From Dillenia suffruticosa (Eukaryota > Streptophyta > Magnoliopsida > Dilleniales > Dilleniaceae): a stretch of 64,000 nt of DNA. Shown one piece after another: positions 12,595 through 23,245 of the stretch. The position numbers were made by a program, and so were the translations under genes. The stretch is from positions 17,758,039-17,822,038 of the forward strand of contig JAVTVX010000019.1 of assembly GCA_033439265.1 (NCBI GenBank), given 5' to 3'. The stretch's first letter is position 1; every line of letters begins with the position of its first letter. A model generated the notes under the pieces. It searched no databases. It worked only from the letters and a program-made list of their open reading frames with translations, and was not told where the DNA came from.

Positions 12595-13150
12595 CGCGAA
12601 TGCAATCGTACCACACAAGCAAACATCTAGTATATGGAAACAAAAAAGTTAGTAGAGAGAGAGAGAGAAAGCATTGCAATCGTACCACACAAGCAATGTC
12701 CAATAATGTTATAACACAGTTTGGTACTCAATAGTGGGCTTTGTATTAGCATAGATATATCATCATCAACCTAAAGAGAATTGAAAAAATACAAATCATC
12801 TATTACTATGATAAAGTATTCTAGTGTTTTGGTGAACTCAAAATCATAACTTTGATACAACAAAATTATCATTTTAAATTTTAAAAAACATTATTATTAT
12901 TATTATTATTTAGTTAATGATTATTCTTATTTAGTATATAGGAAGGTTCAAATTTGAAATTTTTTTAAGGGGAGTGTGATGGTGTCATTTGATGTATAAC
13001 TCATTGACTTAAATAAACATTATAATATGAAATAATGTTAATGGTAAAGTCAAAATCTTTTACGGTTTTCAAAATCTAAGGTTTTCTAGTACTACCTAGT
13101 TTTCTCTTTTTTTTCCTCGTATTATGTATTCTTAAAAAGTACCCCTGTAT

Positions 13151-13196
<46 letters not shown>

Positions 13197-14338
13197 GAAT
13201 TTTTAAATTTGCTCCAAAGTTTTCACACTCCTAGGGACTGTGAGGGCAAATTATATAAGGTAATGTTTTCTGTAAACTATCATTAAAACATGATCATCTC
13301 AACAAGCTCATGAAGAGTTTTTTGCTCGAAGTATAGCAACAAAAACCAATGAGGTAAACATGAAAAAGTTGTACTACATGGATTAACATTAGCCTAGAAA
13401 AATTACCATTGTTGGAGCAATTATACTTGGGACCAGGATGACCATTGATGGTGAAAGCATCTGCTGGTGGAGGACCTCCCCCGCTAGCCAGGGTATCCTT
13501 CTCAAGTTGTTGTATATCCTTCAACCAATATTCTCCTAAAATTCCATTTTTTCCAAATACAATCAAGCAAGCATAAAACCAAATCTAGAGCATGAATAGT
13601 GTGGTACAAGTCTTGGGGGCTTTACCGAGAATGAGTATGTGCTCTTCATAAGGGTACTCGAAGGGATATGGCACTCCAGTTTTAGGGTATACGACAATGG
13701 CTCCATAGACAGTGGCGCGAAGCCATGAGACATGAGCATGCCATAGAAGAGTGCCCTTTTGCTGCACTAAAGTGAACTCATACGTAAAAGTTTGGCCTGC
13801 TTGAATAGGGCACTGAGTGATGTATGAAGGTCCATCAGACCAACAAGATAGCCTTTGGCGCACACCGTGCCTAAAAGAAAAGAATGGGGAAGATATTAAA
13901 GGGATGGTAGTTGAATTGGCGTGTATATGCTTGTGTGTGTGTTTGATAAAGACTAGAATTTCACCAATGGATTGTGATGTTGTATGGTGTCTCATTTGTG
14001 ACTTTGACAATAACTCTGTCGTCTTCTTGGGCAAAGACAACGGGTCCCGGGAACATATTATTGATCACTACTATGTCCTTTGTTGTGCATAGCTTGGTGA
14101 TTTTCATTGTTTGTACCTGCACACGTTCATTTGCAAATTATGAGAGAGAACGTAGTGAAATGAATGGGACATCTAGCATTGAGAGGGAAAGGGCGGGGGA
14201 GAGTCAAAGAGAGAGAAAGACCTTGAAGTCATAGAACCTTGTTGATCTTCCTGCCGGCCATTGTGCCGTGACATGCATAACATGTGCAAAGGACAAGAAG
14301 CATAACAATAGAGTGAAAGAAGAGGCTAAGTTGGCCAT
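11349..14338 (-). CDS. Laccase, secreted multicopper oxidase (six exons, 571 aa)
   Basis: Laccases oxidise monolignols and other phenolics in the apoplast while reducing oxygen to water. Exons on minus: 14222-14338, 13965-14116, 13626-13870, 13407-13535, 11568-12509 and 11349-11479. All junctions are GT-AG, and the 152, 245 and 129-bp internal exons are the sizes usual for plant laccase genes. The joined frame is 1,716 bp, normal length and unbroken. Residues 1-25 are a signal peptide (hydrophobic, ending VTA before QWPAG). All four copper motifs are present: HWHG (89-92, the Trp codon split by intron 2), WHAHVSW (133-139), HPIHLHG (474-480) and [12 protein letters not shown] (534-545, with Leu as likely axial residue). 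Several N-glycosylation sites are present. The start is the first ATG after a CT-repeat leader. The subfamily looks like the divergent LAC7/LAC14-15 side rather than the lignin-type LAC4/17, but this is a judgement by eye. Confidence 0.95.
12506..12696. repeat. Tandem duplication covering the intron 4 splice acceptor
   Basis: Two units, 12506-12622 and 12623-12696, both begin acatctagtatatggaaac and end tgcaatcgtaccacacaag. They differ mainly in the length of the enclosed GA microsatellite (long in unit 1, short in unit 2). The true acceptor of laccase intron 4 (12510-12511) lies at the edge of unit 1, so an identical decoy acceptor exists in unit 2, about 117 bp further into the intron. Confidence 0.85.
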
Positions 14339-14384
14339 GAGAGAGAGAGAGAGAGAGAGAAGACTTGGGAAAGGATGTGTGAGG

Positions 14385-14401
14385 ATTGGTCCTTAATAAA
14401 G
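14385..14401 (-). promoter_or_regulatory. Possible laccase core promoter
   Basis: Read on minus, a TATA-like TTTATTAAGG lies at 14391-14401, about 55-60 bp before the ATG, directly followed by ACCAAT at 14385-14390. The remaining leader is a pure CT repeat (14339-14359). The arrangement is plausible for a short-leader plant gene but unproven. Confidence 0.35.
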
Positions 14402-15100
14402 GGTGATAAGGGGGGTAGGTCTGTTTTTCTTTGGGGCTAAAAAAATGGTTGCGGATAAACGATTGGCTGCAGTTGTGTTGTGTTTGTCAGCTTTCATGAT
14501 TCCTCTAACATGTTTTTGTGATAATAAGGTGTTGGGGACGTGATCATTCAAACGTGACCAAATGTGGGGAAGGTTTTCTCCTCTCTCTCTCTCTCTCTCT
14601 CTCACGGTTTCTTTCCCTTCTTTTGATTCATAGACACAAAACATTTTCCCTATGAAATCATGTTATTTGACCAAAGAAGACAAGACTCTACCCCATCATA
14701 ACAATTACCTGCCCCCTTCACTTCTATTAAGAATTTTTTTTTCAAAAAAAAAAAAAAGAAATAGTTTTTATTATAAAAAAAAAAAATCTGGTAACAAGTA
14801 TTATAAATTTAATTCTCTCGTAAATAGTAAATGATATTTTTATGGTATCAATTGCAATTTGTTATTTTATTGGTGGAAACGATAGACATTTTCATGATAA
14901 ATTACACTATTTTTTTTTTTCATTTTGTTTTTAATTGTCTTGGACAAACATGTAAAAAGGATCCGGAAGAATGGAGGGTGAGATAGAGGATCAAAATTCA
15001 CCATAAAAATGTGGGATTTGAGCAGTCTAGCGTATGAAATTGTATCCAACTTTAAGAGCAAAGTAACTTTTAGTGGCCCTCATGTGATTTGATACTGGGT

Positions 15101-15103
<3 letters not shown>

Positions 15104-15174
<71 letters not shown>
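15104..15174. repeat. Compound GT-GA microsatellite
   Basis: About 18 GT units pass directly into about 17 GA units. No associated gene is visible. Confidence 0.95.
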
Positions 15175-15178
<4 letters not shown>

Positions 15179-16775
15179 CAGCACGAAGTCAAAATAGAAC
15201 AACACAAAAGGTAGCTTTTTTTGGTTCTCAATGGAGCATAGGATGACAAGAAGGGAGGGCTTGGTTTGTTGTTCTTTTATGGGACGCCACACTCTGCGTC
15301 TCAAATCCAAATTTTTTGCACGCCTTCCCCACCTCACCTTTTTTTTTTTAATAAGAATTTGGATCTGAAATCAAAAAAAGATTTATACCATTAAACTGTT
15401 TCTCGAGACAACATTACCTCTCCCCCCATAACTTCTAAATATCTTCTGGAACATAACAAATCTCAATTATTATTGTTCTCTTCAAAATCATAAAAACACC
15501 AATTAAATCAAAATTATTTAGTAAAAGTGAAGCACTAAATTTAGTTTGAATTAGTCATTTTAATTTATTTTTTTTAATGTTTAGGATAATACCCAATTTT
15601 AGATTAAACATCAGTTGGAATTTCTGATGGGCATGATTTCAACTTTCCAGATTAAACAAAGAGGCAGTTCAGAGGGGCAGTTGGGCCTAGAAAAATTAGA
15701 AGTCCCACATAGATATTAAAACCTTAAAAGCCACACCCACTCTCATAACTAAATGTTTTAGAACACCCACCAATTAAAACATGAGATTCTAACTTATGCT
15801 AAACACACTTTTGTTTTTGTTCTTTTCGATATTCAATGATATCTCTCAACACCCAAATCTTAGATAGCCGGTGGGCATGCCTTGATTAATTTATTTATGC
15901 ATGGTGAAGAGAGGGGTTTACAAAGTTGACTCCCTGTTATGCAACAGACCCACCAAAAGCTTAATGCAGCCGGCGTTGACACTTGGGGTACTTAGCCTGA
16001 AGTCTAGAGTGCAACATCATAACTAACTCAAAAACCAAGAAATGCTCATCACTTGTTAAGGCCAAGAAGATCAAAGTTTTGTGTCTTTCTTCTATAATGG
16101 TTATGCATGTGATCTCATACTGCATATAGTCATGTTAAGTAAAACGTATCATTGCTTTCTGCAAAAGAGATGATGGACCTAATTGAATTTTTGTCTGTAT
16201 TTTTGTACAAAGAATATATGCTGCTGCGGCATCTTGAAGCTTGGGTCTCTCTCTCTCTCTCTCTTTCTCCCCACCAATATTCTTAAAGGATCTCATGCCA
16301 GAAGTCCAAAGTCGTAACTTCAGGAGTTGAAACCTAACCCAAAGCTTGAAGAGGTACATATTGGTGAAGTTTCATCCTTTCATTTACATGTATTAATACC
16401 CTGTCAAACATCGAAGTCATAATCCATGGTCCCAATCATTAATCAGACATTAGGTAAATAATGCATATATTTGTCTGTCCTAACTATGGATATGTTGAAA
16501 AGATTCAACAATGAAAGGTAATTTGTATTTAGTATATCCCTCTCAAATCCGAAGCTTTTACGCTTATTTTATTTTATTTTATTTTATTTCCATTTTTATT
16601 CTTCATTGGCTGGGAAAGCATTTTTCCTATGTAGCTTGAACTAATCCTCCCAATTTTCAAGTCATTAACGCAGGAGGCTAGGTTCCTAGGTAAGAGCCTT
16701 GTCTAAGACTAAGCCAACTCATATGAAAGTGAGAGAAATCAAGGTTATTGCATAAATTATACTTTAAAGGTTTTA

Positions 16776-16960
16776 ACTCGTACTTTTTTTTTAGTATGTC
16801 TGCAACATTAAGCTAGGGAAGCCAAAGATTGGTAGAAGTAGAAAGAGGTGTAATAACTCATACTTTTTTTTAGTATGTCTGCAACATAAAGCTAGGGAAG
16901 GCAACGATTGGTAGAAGTACAAAGAAGGATCATAACTTGTAATTTTTTTTTTTTTTTTTT
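16776..16960. repeat. Tandem repeat of about 82 bp
   Basis: Two near-identical units share ttagtatgtctgcaacat, aagctagggaag and gattggtagaagta; a third partial unit begins near 16936 and is cut off by a T tract. Intergenic. Confidence 0.8.
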
Positions 16961-18976
16961 TTTTTTTTGGTAACGATGAGATTTAAAACCAGAATATTGG
17001 GTTAGAGGAGTGCGATGAAACCACTAAAATATCCCCTAAAAACATGATAACTCATACTTTGTACACAATAGAACTCTGTTCTTTGATTGAATGTGAAACT
17101 CTGTTTGTTCACTTGCAATGGAACATTAGTTGCAAGAAAGTGTCCCTAAGGCGGTGATCATAATAGACAGCAACTGAGGGAGTTAACATAGAGGAGTCAC
17201 AATTAAATAAGCACCCAATACAGCATGCTAATGATGAGAGAGAATCATATATCAAGTACAGTTATATGATGGGAATTCTGATAAGGTCATCATCAATCAC
17301 ACCAAGGCCAAATTTTTTATACAAAACATGGGTGTCACTGCATGAGAGGTCTAATGTTTTGGTAGCACATAGATAACAATTCAATCAACTAGCATGTAGA
17401 AGACAAGTGACGGCATGCGATGGACAGAAAGGAAGGTGCATATATAATATTCATAATAATACATGAATCGTATTGTTAATGTTTTGTTTGATGACAGCCC
17501 AGAATCTCAGAAGAGTTATTTTAATGTGTTCTGAAGTTGAAAGGGGGGGGGGGTGTCATATTTAAGGGTGATTCTACCCTGTACTCATGCCATTGCAGTA
17601 CGGCAAAGAATAAGGAAATCAAAGGAAAAGGGTATGCTCAGGGATGCCAAATGACTCCTAAAATATTTTCTTTAAAAGGGGGAGAAATAAAAATTCTAAA
17701 AATTTTGCAGGAGACATGATGCACTTTTTAGTGGATGTTAATGAAACATGAGAAAATAATTATTTTTATTTTGTTTTCATCTACGAGTATCCGAATTTTA
17801 CATAATTAATCAACTATGAGTATTAATCAAGTCCAAGTATTATAAGACCCATTAAGAGATTATCTTTTCTAAATCTCATTTTTTTATTTCTATAACTCTA
17901 ATCCGAGACATATAATTAAGAGAACATATCGTCTTTACTACTATATCGTGGGAGTTTGGTGTTAGAAAATCCCCCGGGGGCGCTCCGCCCCCAAGTAGTT
18001 TATTTATTTTATTTATTACAAGACAGATAATTCCGAGAATTTCTCAAAGAAAGGTTAAGTTGGAAGAAAGTTTATACAAATGTCAGAGGCAAATTATTAC
18101 AAGACTCACAATGTTAGAAAGCTCAACTCTCTCTCCTCAACTTATTTAAACCTTAATCCGGTATTCGACTAAGCTTACAAACTCTTCAAAATATTTTATA
18201 AAAAGTATAAAAATGTATAAGATTATAAAATTTAATGGGTAAATTTTTTTCCTAAAGGATCTTATAGGCTATTAAAAGAAAAAGAATAACTGCTCCCCAT
18301 TTTCTTTATGCATTTTATAAACTCTTTTAGAGGTTGTTTGGCTAAACTCATAAGATTGTTCAAATATCTTATACGATGTTTCAAAAGTTTACAAGGTCAT
18401 AGAATTTGTTTAGTAAATTTTATTCTGAAAGAACCTATGAACTTCAAAAATAAGGTTTTGAGAATTTGTAGACAATGAGTAGTCAGATGAGATAGCGTAG
18501 GCGAGTCAGAGCGGGTCGGTGTGGACAAGTGGGGATGTTGGAGCAGGGTGAGTCGAATGAGCAGGATCAGGGGCGAAGCCGGAGCAGGTCGGGTTAAAGT
18601 GTTGAATTGAGCCAGAGCGCAAGTCGAGATGCAAAATCAGGCGATGAATAAACAGTGAGCGATGAAGAGACCAATGACTAAGGTCAGCTACATAGAAGAA
18701 ACTGGTAACAATGACCTGAGAAGTCCAAGTTGGAGGGGGGAGAAATCAAAGCGTCGAGTCGAGGCGATCGAAGGGACAACGAAGAGACCGAAGTTGATGA
18801 TGAACTCACATAGGCTAAGAAGTCGATGTCAGATGGAGGCTGATGAATCCGATGAGCTAAGAACCTTGATAAGCCGGTGAATATAGTGAGAATATTATGT
18901 GAATATGATGGTACTAAAATTACATCAACACTTTGCTTCTCCATTCCCGCTCTTCTTCCACAATGTTAAAAGGTAG

Positions 18977-19178
18977 ACCAACGGACAGATGACGTAACAA
19001 GTAAATCGTTGCATCCTTTAATCAAGATCACGAGTTCGACTCGCAACTTGAGCATGAAATCAACTAAGTTGAGAGACCCCTACCCCCTAAGAGGGACCTC
19101 AGTCAGGTCAACTCGTATTAATTAAGACGAGACTCCAAACACCGGGTGATGGACCAAGGGTACCAAAAAAAAAAAAAT
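18977..19178 (+). mobile_element. Putative SINE with A tail
   Basis: A segment of about 200 bp contains a box-B-like GAGTTCGACTCG and ends in ggtacc plus 13 A. Near-identical short direct repeats flank it (aatgttaaaaggtag at 18962-18976; aatgttaaggtag at 19179-19191), consistent with target duplication. The corresponding place in unit B has no such insertion. Confidence 0.6.
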
Positions 19179-19842
19179 AATGTTAAGGTAGCATCAAAGA
19201 AAGGTGCAGAGATACAATAAATTTGAGTCATACCATTAAAGCTACTTGAACTAAATCTTAATGAAAAGTCAAATGCACATGTTAATGAAAGAAAAATAAA
19301 AATCAATGGACAGCAACAGGAAAATAAAATAATAAATAGAGAATGTCATTGCCCAATATTTGACAAATTCAGGATAGAAGCCTACACATGAAAGATTGGA
19401 AACATGGAAAACCAAGTCCTTGCAGATGCATCTCATCTGATAAATTTTGTGAAATAACCAAGCACTCAAAAAGTTCAAATTATCTAAACCCTTTGCTAGA
19501 AAACAGGGCGGTGCTGTAGAAATTAGATGAGTTACAGGTGAACAGATTATGACCTCAGAATATTGTACTTCTCAACTATATTCAAGAACACAAAAAAATT
19601 ACAAGAAAACATGCAAATGTTTGCATTATATTAACTGAGAGATCAAGCCCTATGCAACAAGAAGCATACCAATTACGACACAAGTAATGGATTGCATGGT
19701 TAAACCAAGACCAAGCTCCCCATCTCTGTTGATCGAGTAATTCACATCGCTAACCATCACCAGAAAGGTCAAACTTACAACATAGAAATTCTTAAAATAC
19801 TTTTAACATGACAGGCAAGATATGATCCACAATTTCCAAAAT

Positions 19843-19897
19843 CCCCCGGGGGCGGGGGGCGGGGGGCGGGGGCCGGGGGGGGGGGGGGGGGCGCCCG
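19843..19897 (+). repeat. Extreme poly-G / GGGGGC tract
   Basis: Repeated G5-6 C blocks are followed by about 18 G in a row, ending gcgcccg. The corresponding site in unit B (about 27500) is ordinary sequence. It can form G-quadruplexes, but it may also be an assembly or sequencing artefact; a similar cccccgggggcg word occurs at 17971. Confidence 0.7.
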
Positions 19898-21357
19898 TAA
19901 GCAGATATCCAAACACCACACAGCATAGCTTCAAGTCTCACAACTTTAAAACTTCACACACACTGATGTATCAAGTGAGACCAACTCATGCCAAACCAAG
20001 AAAGAACACAGACCAAAAAAATCTTGCAGATAAGTTGGCTTCCTCGCCAGTCTGGCTCTGGACTCTGAATTTGAGCAATTGCTCCACATACTAGTTCTAT
20101 TATTGAGCAAGAGAAGCTTCTAGATTGTCTCCACAACACTTGTTACTGACAATTAATAAGTATTGAAGAAGACATCCGACAAAGAAGAACACCAAGTGAA
20201 TAGAATTGATAGTGCCACATCTATCAATATAAAACAATATGGTCAACTAACAAATAGGATATACACCTGGAAACCCTTCCAACTAGATTGAGATCCAAAT
20301 GCATTAAACATAATGTCCATTTAAAGCTCATACACAGGATAGACAAAAGTTAAAATTAAGAGCGTATGACATCTACAATTAGTAAATCCAATCTAACAGC
20401 CAGCTTTTATACATAATTATATGTAGTAGAGGGAAGGAAGGGACCAGAATCCAAGTTAAGAAATTAGGAAATCGATACATGTTGATTGTGGGTCAAGAAT
20501 TAGTTAACCTAAAGAAAACCAAATTTAGAAAACTTCACAAAGACCCCCTGGAAAAGAAGCATACAGAAACTAGTGAACGAAGACATAATTTGGTTACTAG
20601 AGAACTATAGGCAACATGAGATTCTCATGGTAAAGTGGCAGCCTTACGTAAGCCTTGTGCTCAATTCTAGGGAATGGGCTGTTCTTAATAAAGAGAAGGT
20701 AGAAGTATCTTGATATTACATATCAACCGGGCTGGCCCCCATGTTTCTGAAGGGATATTTTAAGCACCGAGGTGAGCTTTTTTACAATATTATGGGCAAT
20801 GCAGAAACAAAATTCAGACCAAACAAATGCAAGAAAAGAAAACAGGAAAAAAAATTCTTTTTTTATTTTTAAAGAAATTAAAAAAAAAAAAAGACCAAGA
20901 CCAAGAAACTTACAGGGAAGCAATCAACCAATGAAACATAATTCTCAAAAACCCACTTCACAAAAATAACAAAAACACCAGTGCAATTCAACAGCTGTTT
21001 CATATAGGTGCCATACTTAATTCAATATAGAAACATTACACGTTTTTGCCGATTAAAAAGGATCGAAATCCAAACAAACCCTAATTTTTCAATAACTTCA
21101 AAAATTACCCTGTAAAACAAACACGCAAAAACTACAGACTGCAGGAGACGGAGCATCAACAAAAATATCATCAAATTACTCGTCTCAGTCAGATTCAATT
21201 TCACTTTGAGTTCACAGATTATTTAACCAAAATGATACAATCCAGCAAAAAGATTCAAGAAAATTTCCAGATAAGCACAGAAGATCAAATTTATACAAAA
21301 AAAAGGGTGTTTTGAGTGTGCATATGTACGGAGGTAGTAGCAGAAGAAGGAAAAGCC

Positions 21358-21606
21358 CTAGACATGAACTTTGTGAGGATCATCGGAAGTGGTAGAATCA
21401 GGAACGTCAGATGATGAAATTGGAACCTGTTTGGATAGCATCAAGGGACGTTCTTTTGCCACATCTTCATCTTCGATATCTGTAGTGCTGAGATTGATGC
21501 AAGAACAGCGTTCTAAGGAGACAAAGAAGGCTGAAGCTACACTCCCTCCTACCCAGTTCACCATTCGATCGAGCTTCTCGCACGATATGAAGCTCCGATT
21601 CTCCAT
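21358..21606 (-). CDS. Small plant protein, copy A (82 aa, function unknown)
   Basis: Single-exon frame from ATG at 21606 to TAG at 21358, preceded by a CT-repeat leader (21609-21635). The protein begins [15 protein letters not shown], has a short amphipathic or hydrophobic stretch at residues 17-31 (NWVGGSVASAFFVSL), then RCSCINLS, an acidic patch (DIEDED) and a Ser/Thr/Asp-rich tail. About 60 of 81 positions match copy B at 28987-29232, and many of the changes are conservative, which argues that both have been under protein-level selection. I recognise the N-terminal type as one seen widely in plants but cannot name a function. The start is supported by the paralog and the leader. Confidence 0.75.
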   Translation of the reverse strand: MENRSFISCEKLDRMVNWVGGSVASAFFVSLERCSCINLSTTDIEDEDVAKERPLMLSKQVPISSSDVPDSTTSDDPHKVHV

Positions 21607-22834
21607 TTTGCGAGAGAGAGAGAGAGAGAGAGTGAGTGAGTGAGAGTGAGAAAGGACGCCTAAGAATAAAACAAAGTGGATGCTTGAGAACCGAGTAATG
21701 AGAGAGGGTATTGTTTTCTCTTTACGATATGGATGGAAAAGTAACCGACTTTCGTTGGTTTCCCATTCCAGGTGGCCTTCTTTTCTTTTTATAATTATTA
21801 TTTTTTTTTGGGTTCATATAATTTTTCTTAAAAGAAATTCTTTTTTTAATAAAATAGATTTAATAAAAAAACCAATTATTAATTACATTATTTGCAACCA
21901 ATTAACTAATAATAGCCTAATATGCAGGCCTTGCTGATCTTTATAAATTAGCTATATTCAATTTTCAATAAGCTGATTAAAAACTTTAATTTTATTTTTT
22001 AATTAAAAATTCTAAAATTTATTAATTGAGAGTTATCGTTGTGTCCGTTTAACATAACTTTTTTTAGCTTATGTTTTCCTTTTAAAGAAAAGTAAAATTA
22101 ATTTCTTTTAAAAAGAATAAAAATTATTTGATTTTTTTTTTTACTTTTGAAATAAAGTTAAAAATTAAAATTTTATTTTATTTTTATTTTTTTACTTTTG
22201 AAGTAAAATTAAAAATTAAAAATTAATAATCATATTTAAAATTTTTCATCATTTAATAAGCAAATTAATAAAATAAAAATAATTATATGAAGATATAAAT
22301 TGAAGAAAAAAATATATTTCTGAAAAAACTGGAATATTTAAAAAAAATAAAATCTACTTTTTAAATTTTTCTTCATAAAAAAAATTTTTTTTAAGAGATT
22401 TTGAAAAATATCGTTTGATAGAGTTTCTCCTTATAAGAAAAAGAAAAAAAAAAACCGTATCCTACTGCTATTGCTTTATTTAAAACATGTTATTGACTGA
22501 TGAACATTTTTTAATGGGTAAGTATTTGTAAGTTTAATATTTTAAAAATTTTGAACTGTTACGATGTCTAAGGATTTTTTAAAACAAAAAAAAAAAGAGA
22601 TTAAAAAAACAAAAAATGGAAAATTTAACTTTAAATACAACATTTTTTTATGTGTGTTTAATCTCTGAGTGAATCACAACTCAAATAATAATAATAAAAC
22701 TATAAAGTAGTGGAGTTATAGTATTATCTAGCATTACTAATTCAAACTCTATTCCTCGATGCTCATATTCCATATCATACATACAAAATAATTTCGAGTA
22801 AATTCTCCTTGTACTAAACTTTAGGATGAGTGGT

Positions 22835-22991
22835 TAAGAATACTCTATTTTTTTAATAAGAAATCACGAATTCGAATCCTTAAAAATGACGAAAAAAGAT
22901 TTGAGAGAACTAATCCCTAAAAATGAATTCTACAGTACTCAAATTGAAATTAATCGGATAAATCTTGAATATCGGTGGTGAAAAAAAAAAG
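22835..22991 (+). mobile_element. SINE-like dispersed repeat (family copy 1)
   Basis: Runs from gagtggttaagaatact through a box-B-like gaattcgaatcc, then gacgaaaaaagatttgagag and attaatcgg to a ggtg plus A-tail end. The same order of words is found at 24575-24765 (minus) and 56960-57120 (plus). No coding capacity. Confidence 0.55.
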
Positions 22992-23177
22992 AGTGAATTC
23001 TCCTTGCATGAAATTTAATATTGCAAATGGAATTTTTTTCATGACTAAATATATTATACGGATAGACACGACCATAATATAGGGTGCATATTTAAGTTTC
23101 AGTGTGTTCATTCAATTATCAATCCTTAAGCCATTGAAGCTGACTATGAAGCTTTCATATAATTTCCATGGCAGGAA

Positions 23178-23245
23178 GTGCATCTAGTGGCATCATGGTG
23201 GCCTTCCAGTGCAGTGACCCGGGCTTCAGTTCCCCCCGATGCACA
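23178..23245 (+). pseudogene. tRNA-Gly pseudogene (unit A counterpart of the intact tRNA)
   Basis: It aligns with the intact gene at 38689-38759: acceptor arms GTGCATC and GATGCAC still pair, and the anticodon loop reads CTTCCAG (anticodon would be TCC). The D arm has lost several bases and the T arm and box B are broken (GGCTTCAGTTCC instead of GGTTCGATTCC). Polymerase III transcription is therefore unlikely. Its position at the end of unit A mirrors the intact gene at the end of unit B. Confidence 0.75.

Larger units (their letters stand above)
14402..17544. other. Intergenic DNA with microsatellites
   Basis: No gene recognised. It holds a compound GT/GA microsatellite, a two-to-three-copy tandem repeat (both listed separately), a CT tract at 16247-16265 and TTTTA repeats near 16565. 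Open frames here are driven by these repeats. Confidence 0.45.
17545..23245. repeat. Segmental duplication, unit A
   Basis: This block is collinear with 25225-38759 (unit B). Matching landmarks in order are: gccattgcagta... and gcaagaaagctcaactctctctcctcaact-like text (17.6-18.1 kb against 25.25-25.6 kb); the 3' flank of the small gene (19.2-21.3 kb against 26.9-28.95 kb); the small gene itself (21.36-21.61 kb against 28.99-29.23 kb); the AT-rich upstream region (21.85-22.8 kb against 37.5-38.3 kb); and a tRNA-Gly locus at the end (23178 against 38689). Similarity by eye is about 70-80 percent, so the duplication is old. Unit A lacks the LINE, TIR element and copia insertions of unit B, but carries its own SINE and a G-rich insertion. 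Confidence 0.8.
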
